Assembly: GCA_033026295.1 (NCBI GenBank)
Contig: CM065173.1
Coordinates: forward strand, 8,163,517 to 8,227,516
Reading direction: 5' to 3'
Source: Channa striata
Taxonomy: Eukaryota; Chordata; Actinopteri; Anabantiformes; Channidae
Length of the DNA: 64,000 nt
Each line of letters opens with the position of its first letter. Within the stretch, counting starts at the first letter, position 1. This document shows positions 11,001-22,737 of this stretch, in pieces. Below the pieces are notes generated by a model that was given only the letters and a program-made list of their open reading frames with translations, did not search any database and was not told the origin of the DNA. A program made the translations under genes and the position numbers.

Positions 11001-14000
11001 ATGGCTCCCAGCGTCTTTCTCTCTCACCTTCTACCGCTGGTGAGAGGAAGCTTGTGTCGCAAAGCGCCATGTCCCTCACGCACCGCCGTCCGTCGTTCCC
11101 AGTTCCTCAGCGTGGAGGGGAACCGGGTCTTGGCGGGGACCGTGGACCGATTCGGCGGAGTGACAGTGGACCTGACCGAGTCCGGCTTACCGGAGGACAT
11201 CAGCGAGGGGGCTTTCGGCCGATTACTGGGAGGTGCGTGGCTCGGAGTCCGGGGATCGGGTTCAGACTGACTTACCGATCTACTACGAGTTTTTCTTTTT
11301 TTTATGTGCATTTATAAATTGCCAAAAGGTGCACTTCCGTTTTACTTGGGGCAGACCACCAGAGTTTTCACAACACTCCATAAATATTATTGTATATGTG
11401 AAATAACTAAAAATGTAAATATGAGCATCACATTGTTTTATTACAATCTTCAATCGAAAACTCTGCAGAGATAGAACATTAAAAATACCTTCTTAAAAGT
11501 TTCTAATAGTAATTAATCAACAAAAAAAAACAGCTGACATTTTACCAAAAAAACCAGGGCCCCTTATATCATCATGTAATAATTAACAGAGAATAAAAAC
11601 GTCATTGTCAGTCTCGCCTACATTACAGAACATTTACCATCCTCAGCAATGCAATAGGAAAGTAATTGAACATTATTTCAATTTTACACTACTTTGCATT
11701 TGTTAACTTTTGTATTTTATTTTTTTTTACTATGTGCAATTAATAATGTAAACATAATGGTTTAATTTAGCAAGATCTATTCTTGATATCACCGGCCCTT
11801 TTACACATTATGCATCAGCCAATCAGAAGCTGGAAGATGCCATCTACACTGTATTTCATGCTATGTATAATAGGCGGTTTTTCTTTAATTTTGGTACTCT
11901 GTGTATATTTTTGGATAGTACTCCTGTTTATTGAAGTAGGTTTTGGCAGCGCTTTGTGTTCATCCTATGTGATATTGTTACTTCTACTCAAGTACATCAG
12001 CAGTTTCTGGCACAACTTTTCCAGTGTGCATGGATGAGGGAATCAAAGTGAAAAGCTGAAACCTGTGGCAACACTCGCAGATTATTTTTTAGAACAGATT
12101 AATTGCAGCAACTTTATTGCTAAAACATATAATAAATATGAGTTTTATTTTTCCTGGGGTTTAAGTTACAATAACAATATTTAACCAGAGGTGGTGTTTA
12201 TAGGAATGGGTCTGTTTAAATACTTTTAGTATTTTAAGTATTAATACTTAGTTCTTTTATGTTATTAGAATAATTACATTTTTGGTCATTTTAGTTTCCT
12301 GTGTTTATCTGCATTCAGATTCTTTGGTCCAGTGGAGAGCAGAGGGGAAGGTTGCAGTGTGGCTTCGAGTACCCATCTCACTGAGTCGATGTGCCGCCGC
12401 CGCCTCCACTCATGGCTTCACGTTCCATCACGCCAAACATGACCACGCAGTGTTGGCCCTCTGGCTAGGAGAGGGAGAAAGCCGACTGCCAGGGTTTGCA
12501 ACTCACCAAGTTGGAGTGGCAGGTACTTTAAAAGCTCGTTATTAACATTAACAAACGATTGGAAAAATAATCCTTTTTCTTTATTCTAAATACTTTAACA
12601 ATTCCCACAAAAAGACTATAACCAGCCTCTACTAATCATCAACTTGGAAGAGTTTTAGCTCGTTACTCACTTGTGGATCACAGGCTTTTTTCAAAGAATT
12701 TTTTCAAAGAACTTTTAGAAGGGTGAGAAGGACCATCACATTTTACATTTAAGATTCAAGAGTTTTATTTGTCACATACATGGTTGTACAAGTACAACAG
12801 TTGTGAAATGCAATTGCAACAATAGTCCAGACTGTATAGAAATAAAAAGAAACTCCAATAAAAATAAGAATAAACAATAAGTACATACAAGACTATGATG
12901 TAAGATGGAAGATAAAGATAAAGACAACATTTCTTTTAAAACAAACATTAAGCTCACATGGTTGGTATTGGCAATTATTGATGACGGGAAAAATATAGAA
13001 AATGACTGGCATTGTCCTTTAATGCCTTTCAATCGGATTTCATGCAGCTGAAGAGAAGTAAAGTTGCTTTTGCGCTGCATAGTATCGGTTTTACTCTACT
13101 CACCTTTGGTCCCTTTGTTTTTCACTGCAGCTATAGTTCTGCCTGGTTATCATATGCAAACGGCACATGAAGCAACAGTGGAAAAGGGACAATATTAAAG
13201 CAATGCTGTTATTCGCTCTCTGTACGTGGAGGCTGAAGGCAGCAAGACAAAGACACAATGAACACTTGAGTTTTGGAAACCTCCATCATAGTTTGGTTTA
13301 GATCAAAAAAACATTTACAAACTCCATGGAAGCGACGCAGCTTTCGGACCAATTAGCTGTCTGGATATTTTGTTAAACCCGGTCAGTTGCAGGTAAAGAT
13401 GGTGTTCCATGCACCGTTCAGGAGTCTGCACAAACATGTTTAATTGGTTTAGTTACTTCTATCACAGATGTATTAATCAACAATTATTTTGTTACCAATA
13501 AATTATGTAGTATAACAGTTAATTGTTATTTATTGTGCTGATCCTACAAATAAAAATACTGTAAACACCACAAATCTTTAAACTTTACACTAAACTACAT
13601 TTTCGTTTTAATGTACTTTACTTCTCTGGGGTTCCGTGTTTTGTTTGAGGACATTTTATGTTGCCTAAATTAAATAAAAATCAAACCACAACCCCTGGTG
13701 TTCATCGACAACTGCGACACAACTGCCATAGAATAAATTAGTTATACTTTAATGGAGTAATAATAATTTGTGCCTGTTGTAGCTGTTGAAATTCTGATGT
13801 GTAGAAATGCAACATTTAAACACAACTGAATTAAAACAATTGGTTGTTTAAATTGTTTTAACAATATATTGATTCATGAACATTGTGACTCATTGTTATT
13901 GTGCAGTTTAAAATTATGTAAGCCGCAGCAATCACAATGAACCACAGAATCTCATCTGGAAAATCATTACACATATACAGTAAATGTTTAACATAATATT

Positions 14001-17000
14001 CCATTTGAATAGTCAAAAAAATTAAAGCAGGTGCAAACCATAATTTTTACATTTTTATTTTAAGGTTGTTTGTCAGTCGGGCTGTTGTGCAGTTTTCAAC
14101 TCTGGCTTGTTTCGCTGACGCAAATGGAAATTCACTCATCAGAGTTGTGAGTGTGCACAGAAGTGCAAGACTGGAGGAGTTGTTGATGTCTTGTGCTACA
14201 ATTGTGATTGTCCAGCAGAGGGCAGAGTCCCATCACCAGTTTTTCCAAAGTGTGTCATGTCAGAACATGTCCAGAGCATCCTTCGGGGACGACTGGGGTC
14301 CAGAATTTCCCTTTTCCTTGCCAGACTGCCCTCCTCGCAAACAATGATGAAACCAAGGTTCAGGAATGTGAAATAGGTGTTTGTTCGTCCTTTGTTCTTT
14401 ATTAGTTTCACAACGATGTGAACAACACGCACGCAGTCAGGCCGAAAGTGTAACACTGCTGGACTGGAAAGTTCTGTCCGTCAGATGTGAGATGTCTGAT
14501 AAGCTGTCAAACAGTTAGAACATTCAGTGCCCTACAGTTCAGTTGAAACACTGATTACAGCATTTCGGTTTCGGCCGTTACAACACGCGGGACTTACTCA
14601 CACATTACATCAGACACAAGCAGTTTACTAGAAGTAAATGATGTGATCTGGGGCAAAGGAGGCATGAGCTCAAAAGGCTTTTAAACTGTTGAGCCCGATG
14701 CCAAATGTCAAATGTTGTCATTTGGAGTTAACAGTGACTGAGCACAGAGACATTTAAAAGTGTCCGTCATGTTACACAGCTACTTCCTGATTCAGTCTGT
14801 AAGCTCACAGTGTGTTTGCAGCAGGATGTAACCGAGGAGTCAGTCGACAATAGGACACGTAGTCTGTTGTGGATGAAGCACGGGAAATTTTCAAAATGAG
14901 TTTTTTCACAAAATGTGTTTCAAGCTTCTGCTTCTTCGTCCATATTTTATAGTAAAACTGTCCAATGGGGAAGCTTCAGAGCCTCGAAGTATTACTGTCC
15001 ACAAAATTCAACTTCCTTTCTATGGCTTCAGTTTAGGGTGTAAATGTACATTAATACATTATACAAAAAGTCCCTCTGACTTCACTTTGTGAAAACATTT
15101 TCTGCTTCTAGCTGAAAAACTCCTCCAGATGACATCACACAGGAGTTTTTCATCATTTGCAGTTCAAATGATGTCATCTGGGGGATGTAAAAGCATTCTG
15201 AGGTTCAGATTTGATTTGATAACAATTTGATAATTATGGCTGCCTGAAGGGCTGTGCAGGACACGGTGAGCATTCAGAATCTCACCTTAGCGCCAGCTTT
15301 ACACTGCTCATTAATCTATCAGGTTTTTTCTTTGGAATCCGTTTCCATTTCATGGTACTTCATACATTGACTTCAGAACATTTACTTAGAAAATCTCTAC
15401 TTCCTGGTTACCTGTCAGAATCAGGTAGGGTTAGTATGATGATAAAAGAAAATGCAGCATAATCATAAGGACTTATTGATCCCTAGTGAAGTTCTGTGTG
15501 TAAATAATTCACATCTTAGTGTGACACACTATCACTTAAAACAAGCTCCATCATTATCAGCTGCCACATTAAAGTGATGAACATAATAATGCAACAGGAA
15601 ATGTTATCAGATAGTATCATAATCATGGATGTCAAATGAGTCATTTCACAATTGCACTCAATGAACACTAGAGACTCTGATTAGAAGTGTACGAATCTGG
15701 ACAGGAGGCTGGACTCATGCATTTCTTCTATTTCAGCCAGAGATATGACAAGAAGCTCCAATTTTCCAAAATAATGGAATTTCCTGACGCTGTTCTTGGC
15801 TCCACCCTCCCATTACATTAATCATTTCTCTTTCTGTAGTGTCTATGAATGTCTGACCTGTTGACCAGGTCATGTCAAGAATTTTGAAGAGTAAGTTTTG
15901 GCTGATAAATACACAATCTAAATCATTATTGTGTATTTAAGTGTTCGGTCCATTGCATAGTGACTCATGGAACCTTTAATAACTGTATTTTGGACCATTT
16001 CTTTCAGTGCTGTCTCCCCACCTTACTCCACTGCATGTGTTAAAACTAAAAACACTGGGCTTGACACTGAATGGAATGTAATTTATTGACACTGATTGAT
16101 GGTCAGGCGTAAATATTATCGCATAGCTGAACATGACTTAATAATACAGGTCACGTATCAGGAACAGTGTAAAACTGTAACTTGTAAAACCATAAAGTAA
16201 TAGGAGAAGCACTTGTAAAACATAGATTAAGAAGAGAAATGACCCCAAAATCAACTTGAAGTTATTAACAGCCCCTTAGCTACCAAACCCACAGTTCCCC
16301 TCTGTTGATGGCTTATGGGCTTTTTGTCTCATAATTCCTGCCCCCCCCCCCCTTTTTTTCCCCTGCTGCTCCCGTTGAGCATTTTGTTTCCTGGCCTGAA
16401 GTCTACATAATGATAGCCTCCCCCGGCAGCAACCAGGCCTCCTCCTGTGAAGCGCCATATGGCACAGGGATGAGGGATGACATAAATTTCCACTGGGAAG
16501 TCCAAGTCAGGCCTTTAGGACGACCCATCCCTCTTTACACATCTGTGACACTCATTTAAGGAGGCTTGTTCCGGTCGGTGAGACACAGCAAACAGAAAAG
16601 AAAGTGGCCTGTTTTCCCTCCTCCTCATCTTCCTCCTGAGCTGTTGACAGCAGCCGCAGCGGCAGCACATAGCTGCCTCTCTTAGTCACTACCTGCTGAA
16701 AAAAACGCTCAAACATTAGAGAAAAATGTTAAATGGTGAACTGCATTCACACGAGTATTTGACTCACACGGTTTACTCAACAAAGTAGGAAACGCTGCTT
16801 TTCCCTATAATCTTTTAGGTCTTGACCCCCATGTCAGTGTTGTGTGTTTCAACTGCAACTTTTTTTTTTCCCCTCAGGAAGAATTACAAATTTAGTCCGT
16901 ACTTTTGGAAAAGTAGCAAGTTTGTCCAGTGCTGATGTTAAAATAGCTATAATCTCCATTTTTATAGTGGGTTGCACAACGTGAAATTTGTTCATAGTCA

Positions 17001-19089
17001 TCCGCATCATTTAATTTTCTGTTGTTAGTAAAACGCTGACAGGCCAAGATGGCGGCGAACGCCATGGGGTTCTTTAAAGGGGGACTTCACCTTTTTCAAC
17101 TTGCTTGGTATGATTTTAGTTTAGGGTGTAAATGTACATACATTTTTTTGTCTGCCTCTAAGCTGGAAAATTCCTCCAGATGATGTCACCCGGGGGAAGT
17201 TTTTCATCATTAGGATTTCAGATGATGTCATCTGGAAGAACTCTGGAAAAGCAGGATGACGTGATTACAGCCTCCATAGTGGGAGCAACAAGATGACATA
17301 ATCTGAACTGAAGGTTCCTCCAAGCGATGTCACCTGGAGGAAATAGAAGAAATGATTTGATCTAGGGAAGTTTAATGGCATTCATTTACACACAAACTAG
17401 AACCAAACAAAGCAAGTTAAATATGAGTGAATGTGTCCTTCAAGTACATTTGGCTTCGTTCTGTCAACTTGTCGGACGTTTCTGGTTCTTTAGCTGCTCA
17501 GATTGTTAGAATCGACACGCGCCTCCACAGTGTTGGATTTACATCTTGTTTTTGCTGCCCCCAAGTGGCTAAAAATATGTTATTGCTTCAAAAAATTGGG
17601 TAGTTCAGACCATCAGCATGTTCAGTTAAATTAAACCAGTGAAATTAAAACAGTGTTATGCTTATTGTACTGTGAGGAGCATTGAATGAAAATCAAGAAA
17701 ACTCTATTACTTTTTTGTTTGTTTGTTTGCTAGTTATTTTTTTTTTTTTTTGGTCTTTTTCATCATAGTAACAGTTTATGAAGTGGAATAAACTTGTCTC
17801 TAAATTTAGGTTAACAAGCCCAGCGATATTATTTTCATTTATCGGACTGGTTTGTCTGAAGACCTGATTAATCTCCATCAGCAGAGATGAAGATTAAATA
17901 TTAACTGGACAAGGCAGCTGTTGTGTTGGTCTGAGACCCTTTCATGAGAATCAGCTCCAGACCTTTTCCCCCGTGTTCAACCTAATAACTGACTTGGAGC
18001 TGGACTACCTAATGCTTTTAAGCTGCTGTCACAGCACTTAAGTGCAAAAGACGCTCCAGCTTAAGTAGTTGTGGAAAGTGCTTGCGTAACATTTGAAGTG
18101 ACTGTTTTTTTTGTTTTGTTTTTTTTATTTCTCCCCGTCCAGGTGCAGTTTTAGATGAGTCCAATGGAAAAGTTCTTGTAGTTCAAGACAGAAATAAGGT
18201 ATGTGTCACTTCATTGTCTGAACATATTCCATTACGCTCGTTAAGGTTGAAATACGTACTGTTGATATAGAACATGCTGAGGTAATTCAATTTTCTTTGT
18301 TTCCTCTTAGAAAATGTATGTAATAACAGGAAGTTCACAATAGTTGTACTAGATACAGTAGATGTAAAGGCAAAACATGAGCACAGAGCAGTGGTTGAGG
18401 TCTCGGTAAGTTGCTTGGCAGATAGACAAATAAAAAAAATCATTTTGGCTGGTAAAAATAGGATTTGGTGGGTATTGCACCAGCTGTAGAAGGAAGAGAC
18501 AGAATTTTAATGATTCATGCGTCCTCGTAGGAAAAGAAGTTACAGTATGATGATGATGCTGCTGCTAAAAATGTCGGTAATTAGTTTTGTTTATTTAGCG
18601 ATGAAAATCCTCCCAGACCTTCCGGCCCTTCACACTTAACATAGCTCCGTACAACGCTGGTTGAACTTAAGCAAACTCTGTGTTTACAGGAGCTTCTTGC
18701 ACTCCGACAAGCGTGTGAGTGTGTGTTTCTGTGGGCTCTCACAGAGCCCCGCTGTAGTGCTCAGCTTGTTATTAGGTTCACTTACAACAGGCCTCTTTGA
18801 AACCCTTTCCACACAGATTTGTTTGCATTCTCAGTTAGCCAAAATGGGATTGCCACCAAATTTAATGATTGCTCAACGATGCAGCCATTTGGAAAACAAT
18901 GAGGCTTTTAGAAATACCAGGTAACTAAACTTGATACAAGTGAGGCAACACGTAAAGGCCTTTTTACAAGTGCTCAATGAACTGATTCTGCTCTGCCCAG
19001 GAATTAGTTACTTACTAATTTGGGCAGTGTTCATTAAAATATACGTGTGTGTGTGTGTGTATGTATATACAGTATGTATATATGTATAT

Positions 19090-19136
<47 letters not shown>

Positions 19137-21682
19137 AGAGAGAGCTTAAACATTCAACAAAAACAGGGTTCGGTTTTAACAATATACTAATGAGCAAATT
19201 AATTTAGCTTTCTAGACAATCAAAATAATCTGGATAGAACATAAATAAGGCTAATTTGAGTATGAACTTATGTGCCGTTATTCATACTTTTTTTTTATAA
19301 TCAAAAAAGAGCTATAAACCTGCAATAGAGTGAAATTCCAAATCAAGAATTTTCAAGGTTTAATATCTGCTGAAAATTCTTGTGGGAATCCTTCATCTCA
19401 GCCCTGTTGTCAGCAGAGTCGTGCTTAATAGCTCTTAAAGGGCTGTTCCATAGACAAAGAAACGTTTTCTAAATCTCCTCTTGGGGACTTCAGTCATGCA
19501 GGGAGTTTAGTTTTTAAATAGCAGGTTTTCAGATTTGTCTCTGCTTTGCATAAACAAAATTATATTTTCAGGATCTTAATGGAGAAGCAGAAATCTCAAA
19601 AGACATGAAATCATTTTTAAACGTTACTTTGCCAGATTAACCCAAAACTATCCGCATATACTATTAGAGGTACATTTTTAAAAAATGACCGATGAATCCT
19701 CTGAATATATCTGACTCCTAATCTGCTCACACTCTTCGCTCTCCAGCCTCTCAGCAGCTGTAGTAGAAATAAAATAGGAAGGAACGTACAACCATCAGTT
19801 CACATTACGACGATGCACACAACGCGCACCGTGTGTCCCCGGGAGGACAGCTCAGAGGGTATAACGTGTCCTAACGGCTGTTGTCCAATCGCAGAGGGAA
19901 ACACTTAGTGGCCTGGAAGTGTGGCGAATGTTTTATCTCTTCCTCTCCTTCCTCTCCTCCTCCTCCTTCTCCCCATCAGGCTGTTTACTGGAAACGGGCT
20001 TTATACAGTAACAGTCTGGCCCTTGGCAGCAGCTGGTCTCTGCCAAAATGAGCCAGCTCAGACCTCACCAAGGGTCACGAACTTCCATAAAAGAAACCCG
20101 GACATTATCGCTCTCACATTACTTCAATAAAAAACTGTCAGATCTCTTGTGGAACAAAGGTAATTTAATTCACTGGGGAGCTGAATGATGTAATTAATAC
20201 GCAAGTTAAACTTCTTGCTCGATGACATTTGCACTGTATAGTTGTTTGGCAGTTGTAGTGCGATCAGTTTGCATGAGGTGGACATCCTTCCAGCAAATCC
20301 TAGGGATTATTATTTTAACATTCAGCTCTGACAGCTTCTGTGGACAGGAGACATTATATTCTGAAAAACCACACTGGCTAGAGATCCAGAAATCACTTTA
20401 TTTGATCCTGCTAGGTCATTTTAGAAACAGCTCCAAAAATATAGCATTTTGTTGACCGTACACAAACATAAATGGTGTAGTGCATTTGTGTTCCCCACAA
20501 TGAGAGGGTTTGCAAAATTAAGGACATTTAATATTTAAAAGCGTTTCTGAGCATAGCATAAAAATTCTTTTAAGTACCTACAAAAATATATATACAACAC
20601 TGACATCATAATTTAATCAGCAGCATACTGTTATAAATATCGAGGGTAAGTGGTGAAAGAGTTTTAGAAGATGCACACATCACTGTTTTAAATGAACAAT
20701 CCAACAAGTGACACACTGAAGCACTGAACGTTTATATCTTCCTGCGTCCTCACTGATTTACCTACCTGATACTTTCCCTTTAAACGTATGATCAAACTTT
20801 GACTTGCTTTCAGATTTTGTCATGTGTTTGCAGTGTGCAAGTTGGTTTCAGTCTAAGAATCATTTACAGCAGTGCCATCTGTCACACTTGGTGTTACATT
20901 TTAACTGCGCTCTTAAATTTCAGACAAAGAATGCTTGGAAGTTCCCCGGTGGTTTGTCTGATCCAGGAGAAAATATCGGTGAGTGTCACGCTCAACAGAG
21001 CAAATAAACTAATACAGTACCTCTAGCTATAAACAATACGTTTTAGTATGATGCTTAAAGATGATACACATACATTCATATGCAAGAACTGTATCTGTTT
21101 CCCCAATTTAACTTCTATAAGCAGCTTTAAAGTTATATACATGACCCACCCAAAAAGCAGCATCTTTACAAAAATATGTATTTTCCCTTTTCCCCTCATC
21201 TAAAAATACCAGTCTGCAAGGGAACATCAATCTGTTCCTGTCTGTCAGGATCTGTGAACGCCGCCACAAATCCCGCATAACGTTATGACCGTTCCTCAGG
21301 TGCCACTGCCGTCCGTGAAGTCTTCGAGGAAACCGGCGTTCGCTCCGAGTTCAGGTCTCTGCTGAGCATTCGGCAGCAGCACTGCCACCCCGGCGCCTTC
21401 GGGATGTCGGACATGTACGTGATCTGCCGACTCAGCCCACTCACCCACGCCATAAACTTCTGCACTCGAGAGTGTCTGCGCTGCGAGTGGCTGGACCTCG
21501 CAGAGCTGACCCGGACCAGCGACACCACGCCCATCACCTCACGCGTAGCCAGGCTGCTGCTTCACGGTCTGGAGCAGGGCTTCAGCGAGATCGACCTCAG
21601 CATGGAGGAGCTGCCTGCCGTCTACTCGGGGAGATTTTACCAGCTGTACCACAGGCAGCTTCCTCCCACACTAAAATCCTAG
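11001..21682 (+). CDS. nudt6: NUDT6, Nudix hydrolase (FGF2 antisense gene), 5 coding exons, 309 aa
   Basis: Coding exons: 11001-11232, 12319-12522, 18143-18198, 20924-20978, 21300-21682. They sum to 930 bp (309 residues plus stop) with phases 1, 1, 0, 1, close to the human length. The first 40 residues are rich in Arg and Ser with almost no acidic residues, so a mitochondrial presequence is plausible. A pre-Nudix domain follows (LDRFGG-like motif VDRFGG, then HQVGVAGAVLDE). The Nudix box runs from WKFPGGLSDPGENIG through REVFEETG and is split by intron 4 after the first Gly-rich half. All its catalytic glutamates (REVFEE) are present. The ending ELPAVYSGRFYQLYH is characteristic of NUDT6. In mammals its transcripts overlap FGF2 in antisense, and here the gene converges on FGF2. 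The physiological substrate is not established. Confidence 0.96.
11233..12318 (+). other. NUDT6 intron 1
   Basis: Donor GTGCGT, acceptor ATTCAG. It is AT-rich, with no recognised repeat or coding signal. Confidence 0.85.
12750..12990. repeat. Dispersed fish repeat fragment (LINE/SINE-like)
   Basis: The segment beginning AAGATTCAAGAGTTTTATTT and continuing with a TTGTACAAGTACAACAGTTG block resembles a repeat seen throughout teleost genomes, which I know from memory. The boundaries are approximate and the A-rich remainder is degenerate. Confidence 0.5.
14995..15190 (+). repeat. Palindromic miniature element, copy A (3' truncated)
   Basis: It shares with copies B and C the blocks TTTAGGGTGTAAATGTACAT, CTAGCTGAAAAACTCCTCCA and AAATGATGTCATCTGG. 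The copy stops just after the central palindrome and lacks the right terminal arm. Confidence 0.75.
17076..17443 (+). mobile_element. Palindromic miniature element (MITE-like), copy B
   Basis: The left end reads AACTTGCTTGGTATGATTTT then AGTTTAGGGTGTAAATG. The reverse complement of the right end reads AACTTGCTTTGTTTGGTTCT then AGTTTGTGTGTAAATG. That gives near-symmetric terminal arms of at least 37 bp. The centre repeats CAGATGATGTCA/TGACATCATCTG-type palindromes. There is no coding capacity. It looks like a non-autonomous DNA element of about 370 bp, but the superfamily and target duplication are unresolved. Confidence 0.75.
18199..20923 (+). other. NUDT6 intron 3
   Basis: Donor GTATGT after exon 3, acceptor TTTCAG before exon 4. 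It includes a TG/TA microsatellite at 19044-19136. The remainder is AT-rich and shows no exon-like or gene-like signal. Confidence 0.85.
19044..19136. repeat. Compound TG/TA microsatellite
   Basis: Runs of GTGTGT are interrupted by TATATA-containing spacers, and a pure TG run of more than 30 bp lies at the right end. It sits within NUDT6 intron 3. Confidence 0.93.
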
Positions 21683-21998
21683 CATGACCTGATGAGACTG
21701 TTCTGGTCAAGGCTGTGCAATGGCAGCACATGGTTGTCAGTATTACTCACATGTATAAGTGAATTTATTAGTTTATTTTTAGATTTATTAGTACTTATTA
21801 CTGGACTTCACACACTACTCTAACCACTGTCACTGTTGTAGAAATGTGATGCAACAGGCTGTGAACTACAACATTTATTACGGTGTTTTTAAACTGAGCC
21901 TCTATCGTTTCTGTGAGACTGCAGAGACTCAAAAGGTGGATTAATTTTTCAGCCGTGTTGGAAATCGTGTCAGGCCGGCGTCGCTATGAGCAGCTGAC

Positions 21999-22004
21999 TT
22001 TATT
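21999..22004 (-). terminator. Candidate FGF2 polyadenylation signal
   Basis: The plus strand reads TTTATT, which is AATAAA on the FGF2 strand, about 735 bp past the FGF2 stop. Other AATAAA copies follow further on, so alternative ends are likely. Confidence 0.45.
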
Positions 22005-22056
22005 TTTAAATGCCCTTTTATGAAATCTGCTGTATTTAATCAATCGGGTTAAGGTG

Positions 22057-22062
22057 AATAAA
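22057..22062 (+). terminator. Candidate NUDT6 polyadenylation signal
   Basis: A canonical AATAAA 375 bp after the NUDT6 stop, followed by a T/G-rich stretch. Its use is inferred. Confidence 0.55.
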
Positions 22063-22737
22063 TTTGATCCTGTTATGAATCCAGTAGTAGTGTTGATTGT
22101 CTTGATGATCTGTTTTCCAAGATAACTGCCTGTCATTGAATCAATGTCATTCACTGCATTAGTCGTGTATGTGTACATTGTGCTTCAGTGCCGACATTAA
22201 GTCTGATCTTACAAGCACAGAAAGGAAACGAGAAAATAAGGAAAACCCTCATATCTTCCAGGAATATTGTCAAATGTTGGTATCACCTGATTAAAAGATC
22301 GGGTGTCTTAAGTTACAGTAACTCGATCCTGTTCATCTATCAACTAAACATTGTCCGTACGCTCTTTGTCCAGCTTTTAAACTCTTTTCTGTTGTAGATC
22401 CGGTCAGTGCGGAATCGAAGGCACAGATAAATTGTACAAACTGAGACGTGGTGTGATTCTCTTAAGGTGCCTTGCTTAAGGGCACCGGACTACAGGCTTA
22501 GTTTGGGATGGAAGCTGGAAGGTTTTGAAGGGAATCTGCCATATGTGAGTGTGTGCCCCTGTGTGAAAGTGAAGCTGACTAATAACAGACAGATAAAAAT
22601 AAAGAATAATTAGAGTATAACAGTCGTAAAGCGTCACAGCTGTTTTGGGCAATGTCGATGGAAAACTGTCTTCATTGTCGTCACATCTTCGTCGTCGTTT
22701 CCTCTAAGACGTTAGTATTTCTTCGTCGGATCCTGGA

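Larger units (their letters stand above)
12523..18142 (+). other. NUDT6 intron 2 (5.6 kb), repeat-bearing
   Basis: Donor GTACTT, acceptor TCCAG. It contains a dispersed repeat near 12750-12990, two copies of a palindromic miniature element (about 14995-15190 and 17076-17443), and a short G+C-rich AAGATGGCGGC motif at 17046-17056. Nothing in it looks like a nested gene. Confidence 0.8.
21683..22737. other. NUDT6-FGF2 tail-to-tail 3' region
   Basis: This holds the 3' UTRs of both convergent genes. On the plus strand an AATAAA at 22057-22062 could end NUDT6. On the minus strand AATAAA occurs opposite 21999-22004, 21772-21777 and 21764-21769 and could end FGF2. If the outer signals are used, the transcripts overlap. 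Confidence 0.65.

Noticed and set aside
11024..11311. 95-codon minus-strand frame over NUDT6 exon 1
   Set aside because: It is the antisense shadow of a G+C-rich coding exon.
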